Assembly: GCA_002011615.1 (NCBI GenBank)
Contig: MTOH01000005.1
Coordinates: 47,199 to 87,651 of the forward strand
Direction: 5' to 3'
Source: Candidatus Hydrothermus pacificus
GTDB taxonomy: Bacteria; Hydrothermota; Hydrothermia; Hydrothermales; Hydrothermaceae
Length of the DNA stretch: 40,453 nucleotides
Both the position numbers and the translations under genes were made by a program. The notes beneath the pieces were generated by a model that worked only from the letters and a program-made list of their open reading frames with translations, was not told the origin of the DNA and did no database searches. This document shows positions 1 through 7,499 of the stretch, in pieces (positions within the stretch are counted from its first letter, which is position 1; every line of letters starts with the position of its first letter).

Positions 1-1
1 T

Positions 2-2464
2 CCTGTTTTTGAAAGCAGGATAGGAGAGTTCTTTCTTGAAGGAAAGAAAATAAAGAGAAAAGTTCTTGGTATTGAAGGATATGGTAAATGGGAGAATTTA
101 AAGACGAGAGCAGGCACAGGATATGGTAAAGGGACCTTTGTAAGCACCAGGATAGATATAATTCCAGGTAAAAATGGTCCCTATTTTCTACCACTGTTTC
201 CCTTTGAAAGGATAGTGCCAGGTTCTGAAAAGGTTTATCTGGATGGAAAGTTGTTAAAAGGAGGTAAAGAAGGAGATTATATTATTGATTATGAGAGAGG
301 AACAATAATTTTCACTTCTAAACTGAATCTTTTATCCCAATCAAATCTAAAAGTGGATTTTGAAAAAGTGGAAGGTGGTTTTGATAAGTATTATATAATG
401 ACAGAGAATTCCACAAAAAGAGGAAGTTTTAATCTTGATTTTCTATATTTCATGGAAAGAGATTTAAAAGAAAGCCCGTTTTTTTCTCTTTCTGATAGTG
501 AAAAGATTTTTTTAAAAAATGCAGGTGATACATCTCGTGTTGTTTATACCAAGGGATATGAGTATGTTGGAGCTGGTAAAGGAGATTATGTCAAAAGAGG
601 TGATACTCTTATTTATGCTGGAGAAGGCAATGGTGACTACAATGTTCAATTTATGTTTGTGGGACAGGGCAAAGGTAATTATGTATTTAATGACCTTACA
701 GGCGGATTTGAGTATGTAGGAGATGGGAATGGTGATTATACTCCTCAACGAATCTTATATCTTCCTTCAAGAAAGAATTTTATTTCACTTTCATTAAAAG
801 GAATGAAGCAGAGTTTTGAAATTTTTGCTTCTGAATTTGATAAGAATCTTTATTCACCCTTAAATGATGGAAATAATCTGGATATCGGATTCAGAACAAA
901 TAATTTGATTTATAAAAAAAATGAAAGATGGGAAACCGGTTTGAAATTAAGTTCAAAATATCTCGGTAGAAATCTTTCTATACCCTTCAGAGAGAACGAA
1001 GCGAATTATGAATTTTTGTGGCTTACAGATAATAAAGAGAGATACAGATGGGTAATTGCTCCTTACTTTAATCTAAACAATTATGCTTCGTTAAGTTTCG
1101 AGCGAGGTTATTTAAAAACGGATTCTGGATATATTGAGAAAGAAAATTATATTCTAAATTTCACAAAGGAAGTTGAAATAAACCTGAATTACGAGGAGAT
1201 TGAAAAAAATGAATCCAATAATAAGTTAAATACCTATAGAAATAATTTCCATATTGGTAAGAAATTCAAGAAAATTTTTATTGATTTCAAAAACATTTTT
1301 CAAAATTCACTGTCAAATTCTCATGATAGAGAATTACTTTTTGGATTCTATAATTTTTTCATTACCCTTTCAGAAAACATTGTGTCGGAGGAAACTTATG
1401 TTTTTTCAAGTTCCCTGAATTTTAATTTAAAATTCAGAAACACAGCCTCTTCTCACGGAGCTTTAAAATACTCTTTTTCCAAACCCTATCTAAAAAAAGC
1501 TTCTAAAAATTATTACTATAATATTTTTTCCATGTTAACCCCTTTAAAAAATCTGAGAGTGAACTTTGACCTTATAAAGAGTCCTGATGTGGTTTTTGAA
1601 AAAAACATTGAGTATATTTTTGTGGGAAAAGGGAAAGGGAATTTTTCTTATGATTCTCTATCCAATAGTTTTTATCCTGATGAAGATGGTAGCTATATAA
1701 AGAAGGAGTTTTTTATTTCTCAGGACCAGGGAGCATTTAAACAGGAAGAGCACCTTGGTTTTGAGTTTACAGGACATGTTATTTCTTCTCATTTTAATAC
1801 TGATAGAGAAAGAAAGAATGTGAATAACAGAATAGTTTCCACTAATGAAAGTTACACTCTATCTACAGGGTTAAATTTACCCGTTTACATGAGTTTTTAT
1901 TCCAGATATTCTATAAGTGAGGATAAAGAATATTATATAAGCCCCCTGTCCAAAAGAGCATTTGAGACAGGTTTGAATTTAAAGAAAGAAGTGAAAAATT
2001 TCACTCCTGAAGCAGGCCTGGAATACAGTTATTCTGACCAGAAAGAAAATAATTTTACAAAAATGGAGCAGAGAGATGTAAAAATTCTGGCCGGATTTTT
2101 TAAAAAATTTGCCAAAACTTCTTTTAAACTGGTTGCAGGATACGGCATGAGTAGTAGAAAATCCCCTCTATATTTTGGTGATAAAATTATGAGAAGAAAC
2201 TATTTTGAACTTGTCCCCAATCTCAGTTTTAATCTTTTTCAATTCAACTTCAGGAATGAATTTAAAATGATTTTACAACGCGTCCTGAATCCTCTTTCAA
2301 ATGTTTCTGATACTGAAAAAGAAAGCTGGAGGCTGGAGGACAGATTATCAATTTCGAGAAAAATAAAACAAAATTTTGAAATTAATTTCACAGGTTTTTT
2401 TAAAAGAGGTCAGAGAACAGGATGGAGAAACACATTCAATTTCAATTTTGTTGCTTATTTCTGA
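2..2464 (+). CDS. Outer-membrane beta-barrel-like protein with YxGxGxGDY repeats (5' end outside window)
   Basis: The frame is open from the first bases of the window, so the N-terminus is missing; an internal GTG at 215 is not a convincing start. No enzyme motif is visible. The N-terminal part has a PGSEKVYLDGK...DYIIDYERGTIIF-type segment, a pattern seen in large surface proteins of Gram-negative lineages. It is followed by Gly-rich units of the form [YF]x[YF][VA]GxGxG[DN][YF] at 557-589, 608-640, 650-682 and 707-739, with a further copy at 1613-1645. The rest alternates polar and aromatic residues in short strands, and the chain ends ...NFVAYF. A terminal Phe is a typical C-terminal signal of BAM-assembled barrels. 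I infer a large outer-membrane protein of unknown function. The ECF sigma operon starts 63 bp downstream behind its own promoter. Confidence 0.7.
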   Translation, partial: PVFESRIGEFFLEGKKIKRKVLGIEGYGKWENLKTRAGTGYGKGTFVSTRIDIIPGKNGPYFLPLFPFERIVPGSEKVYLDGKLLKGGKEGDYIIDYERGTIIFTSKLNLLSQSNLKVDFEKVEGGFDKYYIMTENSTKRGSFNLDFLYFMERDLKESPFFSLSDSEKIFLKNAGDTSRVVYTKGYEYVGAGKGDYVKRGDTLIYAGEGNGDYNVQFMFVGQGKGNYVFNDLTGGFEYVGDGNGDYTPQRILYLPSRKNFISLSLKGMKQSFEIFASEFDKNLYSPLNDGNNLDIGFRTNNLIYKKNERWETGLKLSSKYLGRNLSIPFRENEANYEFLWLTDNKERYRWVIAPYFNLNNYASLSFERGYLKTDSGYIEKENYILNFTKEVEINLNYEEIEKNESNNKLNTYRNNFHIGKKFKKIFIDFKNIFQNSLSNSHDRELLFGFYNFFITLSENIVSEETYVFSSSLNFNLKFRNTASSHGALKYSFSKPYLKKASKNYYYNIFSMLTPLKNLRVNFDLIKSPDVVFEKNIEYIFVGKGKGNFSYDSLSNSFYPDEDGSYIKKEFFISQDQGAFKQEEHLGFEFTGHVISSHFNTDRERKNVNNRIVSTNESYTLSTGLNLPVYMSFYSRYSISEDKEYYISPLSKRAFETGLNLKKEVKNFTPEAGLEYSYSDQKENNFTKMEQRDVKILAGFFKKFAKTSFKLVAGYGMSSRKSPLYFGDKIMRRNYFELVPNLSFNLFQFNFRNEFKMILQRVLNPLSNVSDTEKESWRLEDRLSISRKIKQNFEINFTGFFKRGQRTGWRNTFNFNFVAYF

Positions 2465-2487
2465 AATGTTCTTTTATAATATAAAGT

Positions 2488-2514
2488 TGAAACTTTTAAA
2501 TATGTTGATGCGTC
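2488..2514 (+). promoter_or_regulatory. Candidate ECF-type promoter of the sigma factor operon
   Basis: TGAAAC at 2488-2493 is followed after exactly 17 bp by CGTC at 2511-2514, and the sigma factor ATG lies at 2528. This matches the known layout of promoters read by Bacillus sigma-W/sigma-M type ECF factors (TGAAAC, 16-17 bp, CGTC/CGTA). ECF genes commonly activate their own promoter. The expected transcription start is near 2521-2523, so the leader would be only about 5-7 nt. A good housekeeping -35/-10 pair is not visible in the same gap. Confidence 0.55.
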
Positions 2515-2527
2515 ATTATATTAAGAA

Positions 2528-3007
2528 ATGGAAAAAGAAAAAGTAGAGAAAGCCTTTCAAAAATATAAAGATAGGTTGTATTTTTTTGCTTACGGTATGC
2601 TGAAAGACAGAGACAGAAGCATGGATGTTGTGCAGGAGGCTTTTATAAAGCTTTATAAAGAAGAAAAAGAAATATACAATATTAAAGCATGGCTTTTCAA
2701 AGTTACCAAGAACCTTATTATAGACCATATCAGAAAAAATAAAAGGGTTATAACTATAGAAGATCTGGAAATAGAAGACAGGTATAATAATGAGAGGAGG
2801 AATCGTTTAATAGGAATTTTAAAAAAAGAGATAGATAACCTGCCTGACCTTTACAAAGAGATTTTTATATTGAGAGATGTGGATGGTTATACCTATGAGG
2901 AGATAAGCAGGAATACAGGTTTGCCCATCGGAACAGTTAAGACAAGAGTTTATAGAGCCAGAATTATTTTAAGGGAGAAGTTAAAGAATGAATTGCGAAA
3001 AATATAA
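2528..3007 (+). CDS. ECF-family RNA polymerase sigma factor (sigma-E/RpoE-like)
   Basis: At 159 aa this has the size and two-domain layout of extracytoplasmic-function sigma factors. Region 2 covers about residues 10-70, with the DVVQEAFIKLY core-binding segment and the WLFKVTKNLIIDHIRK -10 recognition stretch. Region 4 covers about 100-153, with a helix-turn-helix (YTYEEISRNTGLPIGTVKTRVYRAR). It would direct RNA polymerase to envelope-stress promoters. The next gene overlaps its end by 20 nt and encodes a zinc anti-sigma factor, the usual partner. A sigma-W/M-like promoter lies directly upstream. The start is the ATG at 2528; no clear Shine-Dalgarno precedes it, which fits a very short leader. 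Confidence 0.93.
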   Translation: MEKEKVEKAFQKYKDRLYFFAYGMLKDRDRSMDVVQEAFIKLYKEEKEIYNIKAWLFKVTKNLIIDHIRKNKRVITIEDLEIEDRYNNERRNRLIGILKKEIDNLPDLYKEIFILRDVDGYTYEEISRNTGLPIGTVKTRVYRARIILREKLKNELRKI

Positions 3008-3377
3008 AGAGCTTATAAACAAATATATAGATAATGACATTGAAGAAAAAGAGCTGGAATACCTTTCTTCACATCTTGAGGTATGTGAAGATTGCAGAAT
3101 ACTTTTATATGACCTGCAGAATCTTACTGAGCTTTCAAACTATCTTATTTACAAAAGGAGTAGCAATAAAAAAAGATTTATTAAAAGCTTTTTTATAAAA
3201 ACACTTTTAATGTTATTCTTAATACTTTCTTTCAAGTTCTTACCATTTTCATTGAAAAATAATAATGTTAATATTGTGGAGAAAAAAGAGGATAAAAAAC
3301 CTTTTGTTAAAGAAGAAAATGACAGAAGAATATATCTTATTGATTTTGAATTTTCGGGAAATATGGTGTTGAGATGA
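2988..3377 (+). CDS. Membrane-bound zinc anti-sigma factor (zf-HC2 type)
   Basis: This 129-aa protein carries the anti-sigma zinc signature H29-x3-C33-x2-C36, with an additional Cys at position 3. The N-terminal ~55 residues would bind and hold the sigma factor encoded just upstream (20-nt overlap, so translation is probably coupled). A single membrane segment spans about residues 66-87. A short charged region and about 25 residues outside the membrane follow. This is the RseA/RsiW-like arrangement, where proteolysis of the anti-sigma factor releases the sigma factor. The stop overlaps the start of the HtrA-like gene (ATGA). The protein lacks a recognisable large sensor domain. Confidence 0.85.
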   Translation: MNCEKYKELINKYIDNDIEEKELEYLSSHLEVCEDCRILLYDLQNLTELSNYLIYKRSSNKKRFIKSFFIKTLLMLFLILSFKFLPFSLKNNNVNIVEKKEDKKPFVKEENDRRIYLIDFEFSGNMVLR

Positions 3378-4282
3378 TTTTTCTATTTTCAATTTTTTTA
3401 ATTTCAGCAAGTTTAAATCTTCTGGGACTTCAAAGTGAGATTAAAAGGGTTTATAAAGATGTTTTACCAGAAGTTATTACTCTTGTTAATGAAAACAGTG
3501 TGGGTGGGGGTGTCCTGTATGATTCCACGGGTCTTATAGTAACTTCACTTCCTTTTCCTCAGATGGAGACATACAAAATTGTTGATTTTGAAGGTGATAC
3601 CAGTTTTGCCAGGATTTTATACTGGGATGAGTTGACTCATCTTGGTTTTTTGAAGGGTGAGTTTAATGTAAAGGGTTTGAGAAAAGCCTCTAATCTTGAA
3701 GAAGGAGATTTTGCCATTATAATAGGTAACTCATCAGGAATTGAAAACTGCCTTATTTTAAGTATTATTTCTAAAAAAGATGAAAGGAGAGTTTACTTAC
3801 AGGGAGATATATCTCCAGGACAGATTGGGTCTCCTGTGTTTAATATAAAGGGTGAATTTGTGGGCGTTGTTAAAGGCAAGCTTGTTGAATTTAAAGAGGA
3901 AGAAAAATTCCCTTTCTTTTTTAGCAGAAATTCCAATCTTATTTCTGTGATTCCATGGAATGTAATAGAAGAAGTAAAGGAAAATGTTGGAAAACATAGA
4001 TTTAGAGTTCCCGGATGGCTTGGGGTTCTTATTAAAGATAGTGGAAAAGGTGTGGTGATAAAAAAGGTATTCCCCGGTTCCCCTGCAGAAAAAGCCAATC
4101 TTAAAGAGGGAGATATCATACTTGAAATTGAGTCTGAAAAGGTAAGAAATATGAGAGTTCTTCTTGATGAAATAAAGAGGTTTTCTCCTGGAGAGAATTT
4201 AGAGTTAAAGATTAAAAGAGGAGGGGATTTAATTACTACAGAGGTTAGGCTGGGAAAAAGACCTTACATTTTTCCTTATTAA
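3374..4282 (+). CDS. HtrA/DegS-like protein with PDZ domain, catalytically dead (pseudoprotease)
   Basis: The 302-aa protein has a hydrophobic N-terminus (1-18, signal peptide or anchor), a trypsin-like S1C fold at about 30-195 and a PDZ domain at about 213-297. Alignment by eye with DegP/DegS shows the fold landmarks: GGGVLYDSTGLIVT, AIIIGNSSG, GDISPGQIGSPVFN and GEFVGVV. All three catalytic residues are replaced: the His of TNNHVV is Pro60, the Asp of the DPxxDIAL motif is His89, and the Ser of GNSGG is Ile151. It therefore cannot be a serine protease by the family mechanism. Sitting directly after the anti-sigma gene, where DegS-like proteases act, it may bind misfolded outer-membrane proteins or the anti-sigma factor through its PDZ domain. 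That role is inference. Confidence 0.85.
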   Translation: MIFLFSIFLISASLNLLGLQSEIKRVYKDVLPEVITLVNENSVGGGVLYDSTGLIVTSLPFPQMETYKIVDFEGDTSFARILYWDELTHLGFLKGEFNVKGLRKASNLEEGDFAIIIGNSSGIENCLILSIISKKDERRVYLQGDISPGQIGSPVFNIKGEFVGVVKGKLVEFKEEEKFPFFFSRNSNLISVIPWNVIEEVKENVGKHRFRVPGWLGVLIKDSGKGVVIKKVFPGSPAEKANLKEGDIILEIESEKVRNMRVLLDEIKRFSPGENLELKIKRGGDLITTEVRLGKRPYIFPY

Positions 4283-4283
4283 A

Positions 4284-5507
4284 ATGAATTTGAAAGAACT
4301 CGCATGGAAATATGAATCCCCTGCTCTGTTTTTAAAGGACAAAAGTTTTGAACATATATTTCTAAAAAAAGCAAAGGGTGTATATTTCTGGGACCAAAAA
4401 GGCCGAAAGTATATGGATATGACCTCTTTTTTTGGGGTAATGAACTTCGGGCATTCTCCTGATTTTATATTCAAAAAAAAAGAATTTCTTATCCATGGAC
4501 TGGGTGATGTTTTCAGTAATGTTTACAGAGTGAAACTGGCAGAGAAGATAAGCAGAATGCTTGGGGGAAGCTATCAATCCATTTTTTTGAACACCGGTTC
4601 TGAGGCATGTGAGATAGCTGTTAAAACAGCTTACTTATGTACGGGAAAGCCTTATATTATATCTTTTAAAAATGCATATCATGGTTTAAGTGGTATCTCC
4701 CTTTCTTTAACAGACAGGTTTCAGAAAAAGTATTTTTCTCCTTTTCTGTATAAGAAAATCGTCAGGATGCCATTTCCTGGAGATGAAGTTTCTGCTACAA
4801 AATCCCTGAGAAATCTGAAAAAGGCCCTAAAAAAATATCCTGTTTCTTCCCTGATACTGGAGCCCATTCAGGGGAGGGGAGGTATCAGGTTTCCGCCTTT
4901 GTTTTTCCTTAAAGAGCTAAAAGAAATTTGCAAAAGCGGTGATGTGATATTGATTTTTGACGAGATATTTACAGGGCTGGGGAGAACAGGTAAAATGTTT
5001 GCCCATCAATGGTATAATGTAAAACCTGATATAGTTTGCATTGGCAAAGGAATAGCCAGCGGGCTTCCCCTGTCAGTATGTGCAGGTAAAAGAGAATTAA
5101 TGAATATCTGGAATAAGACGGAAAAAGAAACACTGTATGCTTCAACATTTTCAGGAAACCCTTTTACCTGTTATGTTGCCCTTGAGGTTTTAAAAAAATT
5201 GCAGAATATGGATTTAAATAAAGAAGTTATATCAAAAGGTAAAACTCTTTTAAAAGAGCTTAAAGTTATTGAGAAAAAATATGGAAAGATTATTAAAAAT
5301 GTGCGTGGTAAAGGGCTTTTAATAGGTTTTGATTTAAAATTTGCTGAGAACATCTGGAAGACCCTTCTCTTTAAACACAGGACTTTTACCTTACTGGAGG
5401 GTAAAAACTTGAATACAATAGCCCTGAGCCCGCCCTTTATAATCAATAATTCCCACATAAAAGAATTCATTTATAAACTTGAAAAAATCTTAAATAAGAC
5501 AATATAA
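4284..5507 (+). CDS. Class III PLP-dependent aminotransferase
   Basis: This 407-aa protein is a full-length fold-type I class III aminotransferase (the acetylornithine / 4-aminobutyrate / omega-aminotransferase group). Visible landmarks are NTGSEACE (103-110, phosphate binding), AYHG (131-134, ring stacking), LILEPIQGRGG, IFDEIFTGLGRTG with Asp226 for the pyridine nitrogen, and GKGIASGLPLS with Lys255 as the likely PLP lysine. The C-terminal domain is complete. The amino donor and acceptor cannot be told from sequence alone. It starts 1 bp after the HtrA-like stop and is followed by a methyltransferase, so it is part of the same transcript. Nothing near it identifies a pathway such as arginine biosynthesis. 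Confidence 0.88.
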   Translation: MNLKELAWKYESPALFLKDKSFEHIFLKKAKGVYFWDQKGRKYMDMTSFFGVMNFGHSPDFIFKKKEFLIHGLGDVFSNVYRVKLAEKISRMLGGSYQSIFLNTGSEACEIAVKTAYLCTGKPYIISFKNAYHGLSGISLSLTDRFQKKYFSPFLYKKIVRMPFPGDEVSATKSLRNLKKALKKYPVSSLILEPIQGRGGIRFPPLFFLKELKEICKSGDVILIFDEIFTGLGRTGKMFAHQWYNVKPDIVCIGKGIASGLPLSVCAGKRELMNIWNKTEKETLYASTFSGNPFTCYVALEVLKKLQNMDLNKEVISKGKTLLKELKVIEKKYGKIIKNVRGKGLLIGFDLKFAENIWKTLLFKHRTFTLLEGKNLNTIALSPPFIINNSHIKEFIYKLEKILNKTI

Positions 5508-5513
5508 TTTAAA

Positions 5514-6254
5514 TTGAAAGAAATATTTGAAAAAATAGCGCCCTATTACGATAAACTAATGCAGAATATAGATTATGAAGGATGGGTGGATTATTTTATT
5601 AAATTGTGTGAGCTTTTTGGAATTTATCCAGAAAAGATACTGGATATAGGTTGTGGCACAGGGACACCAGCAAGATACCTTGTGGAAAGAGGTTATGAAG
5701 TAGTGGGTATTGATGAGTCTGAAAAAATGTTAGAAGTTGCAAGAGAGAAACTAAAAAACAACAAAAGGGTAAAATTTTTGAAAATGAATATGAAGAATAT
5801 AAGCCTGGATGAGCAATTTGATGTGGCATTCTCATTTTTTGATACCATGAATTATATGCTAAATGAGAAAGATATGATAAGATGTATGAGTGGAGTTTGC
5901 AGAGTTCTCAAAGATAGAGGCATGTTTATATTTGATATGAATACTTACTATTCCCTTAAAGAGATATGGGATAATTCAACCACTGTAAAAGAAGTTGAAA
6001 ATATATTTTCAATATGGAAAAATACATGGGATGAAGATAAAAAGATTTCCACTCTCAATCTTATACTTCAGGTTAAAGAAGGCAATAAAAAACTGGTTCT
6101 GGAAGAAACTCATAGAGAGAGAGCCTATTACCCGTGGGAAATAGAAAAGATGGTTAAAAGGGCTGGTTTCAAAAAAAGCCATTTTTTTGAATTTAAAACT
6201 TTTAAGAATATAAATGAAACCACAATAAGAATGGCTGTTGTGGGGGTAAAATAA
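5514..6254 (+). CDS. Class I SAM-dependent methyltransferase
   Basis: The 246-aa protein has a Rossmann-type SAM site: motif I ILDIGCGTG at 42-50, an acidic strand-2 end (VVGIDESEKML), and motif IV at FDVAFSFFDTMNYML. The N-terminal YYDKLMQNIDYEGWVDYF segment is typical of small-molecule methyltransferases of the Methyltransf_25/11 type. The substrate is unknown. The start is a TTG at 5514, 6 bp after the aminotransferase stop; it is chosen because it gives the conserved N-terminus and no upstream alternative fits. The stop overlaps the EndoQ start (ATAATG). Confidence 0.85.
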   Translation: MKEIFEKIAPYYDKLMQNIDYEGWVDYFIKLCELFGIYPEKILDIGCGTGTPARYLVERGYEVVGIDESEKMLEVAREKLKNNKRVKFLKMNMKNISLDEQFDVAFSFFDTMNYMLNEKDMIRCMSGVCRVLKDRGMFIFDMNTYYSLKEIWDNSTTVKEVENIFSIWKNTWDEDKKISTLNLILQVKEGNKKLVLEETHRERAYYPWEIEKMVKRAGFKKSHFFEFKTFKNINETTIRMAVVGVK

Positions 6255-7495
6255 TGTACATTGCAGATTTACATATTCACTCTAAATACTCGAGAGCAAC
6301 CAGTTCCGGTATGATTCCTGAAACTCTTTCTGAATGGGCAAGAATAAAAGGTATTCAACTTCTGGGGACAGGAGATATAACCCATCCTGAATGGAGAAAA
6401 ACACTTAAACAAAAATTAAAACCTTCTGATAGAGGAATTTTTGAACATAATGGTGTGAACTTCATACTTTCAGGAGAGGTCAATCTTATATACTCAAAAG
6501 GGGGTAGGACGAGGAAGATTCACATTGTTCTCTGTTTCCCTGATTTTGAATCCGCAGAGAAGTTGAGTAAAAAACTTTCTATCTATGGTTCGCTTGTTCA
6601 GGATGGGAGACCCATCTTTTCTCTCGATGCCGAAAATCTTGTAGAGATGGCTTTATCAATCTCTACTGAAATAATGATTATACCTGCCCATATATGGACA
6701 CCCTGGTTCTCGCTTTTTGGCTCTAAATCGGGTTTTGACTCAATAGAAGAGTGTTTTGCCAATTACACTGATAAAATTACCGCTCTTGAAACAGGATTGT
6801 CCTCTGACCCGGAAATGAACTGGAGAGTGAAGGAAATTGACAGATTTTCTCTTGTTTCAAATTCTGATTCCCATTCTCCATCTCGAATAGGCAGAGAAGC
6901 AAATGTGTTCAGCAAAAAACTGAATTATTTTGAACTGAAACAGGTTCTTGAAGAAAAGGACACCGAAAAATTCCTCTTTACAATAGAATTTTACCCTGAA
7001 GAGGGTAAATATCATTACGATGGTCACAGAAAATGCGGAGTGTCTTTACCTCCTGAAAAGACAAAGGAAATGGGCTATCTGTGCCCTGTTTGTGAAAAAC
7101 CTCTTACAATCGGTGTTTTACACAGAGTTGAGAATCTTTCCACGAGAGCGAAAGGAGAGAAACCGCCTCGTTATGTTCCTTACAGGAACCTTGTTCCCCT
7201 TGATGAGATAATTTCCGAAGTTTTAAATGTGGGTAAGGATACAAAAAAGGTAAATGATGAGTATAAGAGGCTGGTAACTTATTTTGGCAGTGAGATGGAG
7301 GTCCTTTTGAATGCACCCCTGAAGGAAATAGAGGCTAAATTTCATCCAGAGGTAGCCAGGGGGATAGGTAATCTGCGAGAAAACAGGATTAAAAGAATAC
7401 CCGGTTATGATGGAGTTTATGGTAAAATAAAAGTTCTTGGTGACGAAGAAGGAGAATTAGAAATAAAAGAAAGGAAACAAATAAGCCTGTTTTAA
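6254..7495 (+). CDS. Endonuclease Q-like DNA repair enzyme (PHP domain)
   Basis: The 413-aa protein matches the EndoQ family first described in Thermococcales, which nicks DNA 5' of deaminated bases (uracil, hypoxanthine) and abasic sites. The PHP metal site is visible: H7 and H9 (DLHIHS), D41/H44 (GDITHPEW), E75, H146 (PAHIWTPW) and D205/H207 (SNSDSHSPSRIG). A zinc-binding segment follows, with GHRKCG (H258, C261) and CPVC (C277, C280) before TIGVLHRVE, another family hallmark. The C-terminus has a helix-hairpin-like IGNLRENRIKRIPGYDG segment. Length is typical of the family. It is an unexpected neighbour in an operon otherwise marked by envelope-stress genes. EndoQ is sparse in bacteria and often associated with heat. 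Confidence 0.85.
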   Translation: MYIADLHIHSKYSRATSSGMIPETLSEWARIKGIQLLGTGDITHPEWRKTLKQKLKPSDRGIFEHNGVNFILSGEVNLIYSKGGRTRKIHIVLCFPDFESAEKLSKKLSIYGSLVQDGRPIFSLDAENLVEMALSISTEIMIIPAHIWTPWFSLFGSKSGFDSIEECFANYTDKITALETGLSSDPEMNWRVKEIDRFSLVSNSDSHSPSRIGREANVFSKKLNYFELKQVLEEKDTEKFLFTIEFYPEEGKYHYDGHRKCGVSLPPEKTKEMGYLCPVCEKPLTIGVLHRVENLSTRAKGEKPPRYVPYRNLVPLDEIISEVLNVGKDTKKVNDEYKRLVTYFGSEMEVLLNAPLKEIEAKFHPEVARGIGNLRENRIKRIPGYDGVYGKIKVLGDEEGELEIKERKQISLF

Positions 7496-7499
7496 TGAT

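Noticed and set aside
3793-4119. Antisense open frame of 108 codons within the HtrA-like gene
   Set aside because: It mirrors the coding strand gene, has no ribosome binding site or recognisable domain, and the sense gene shows clear domains.
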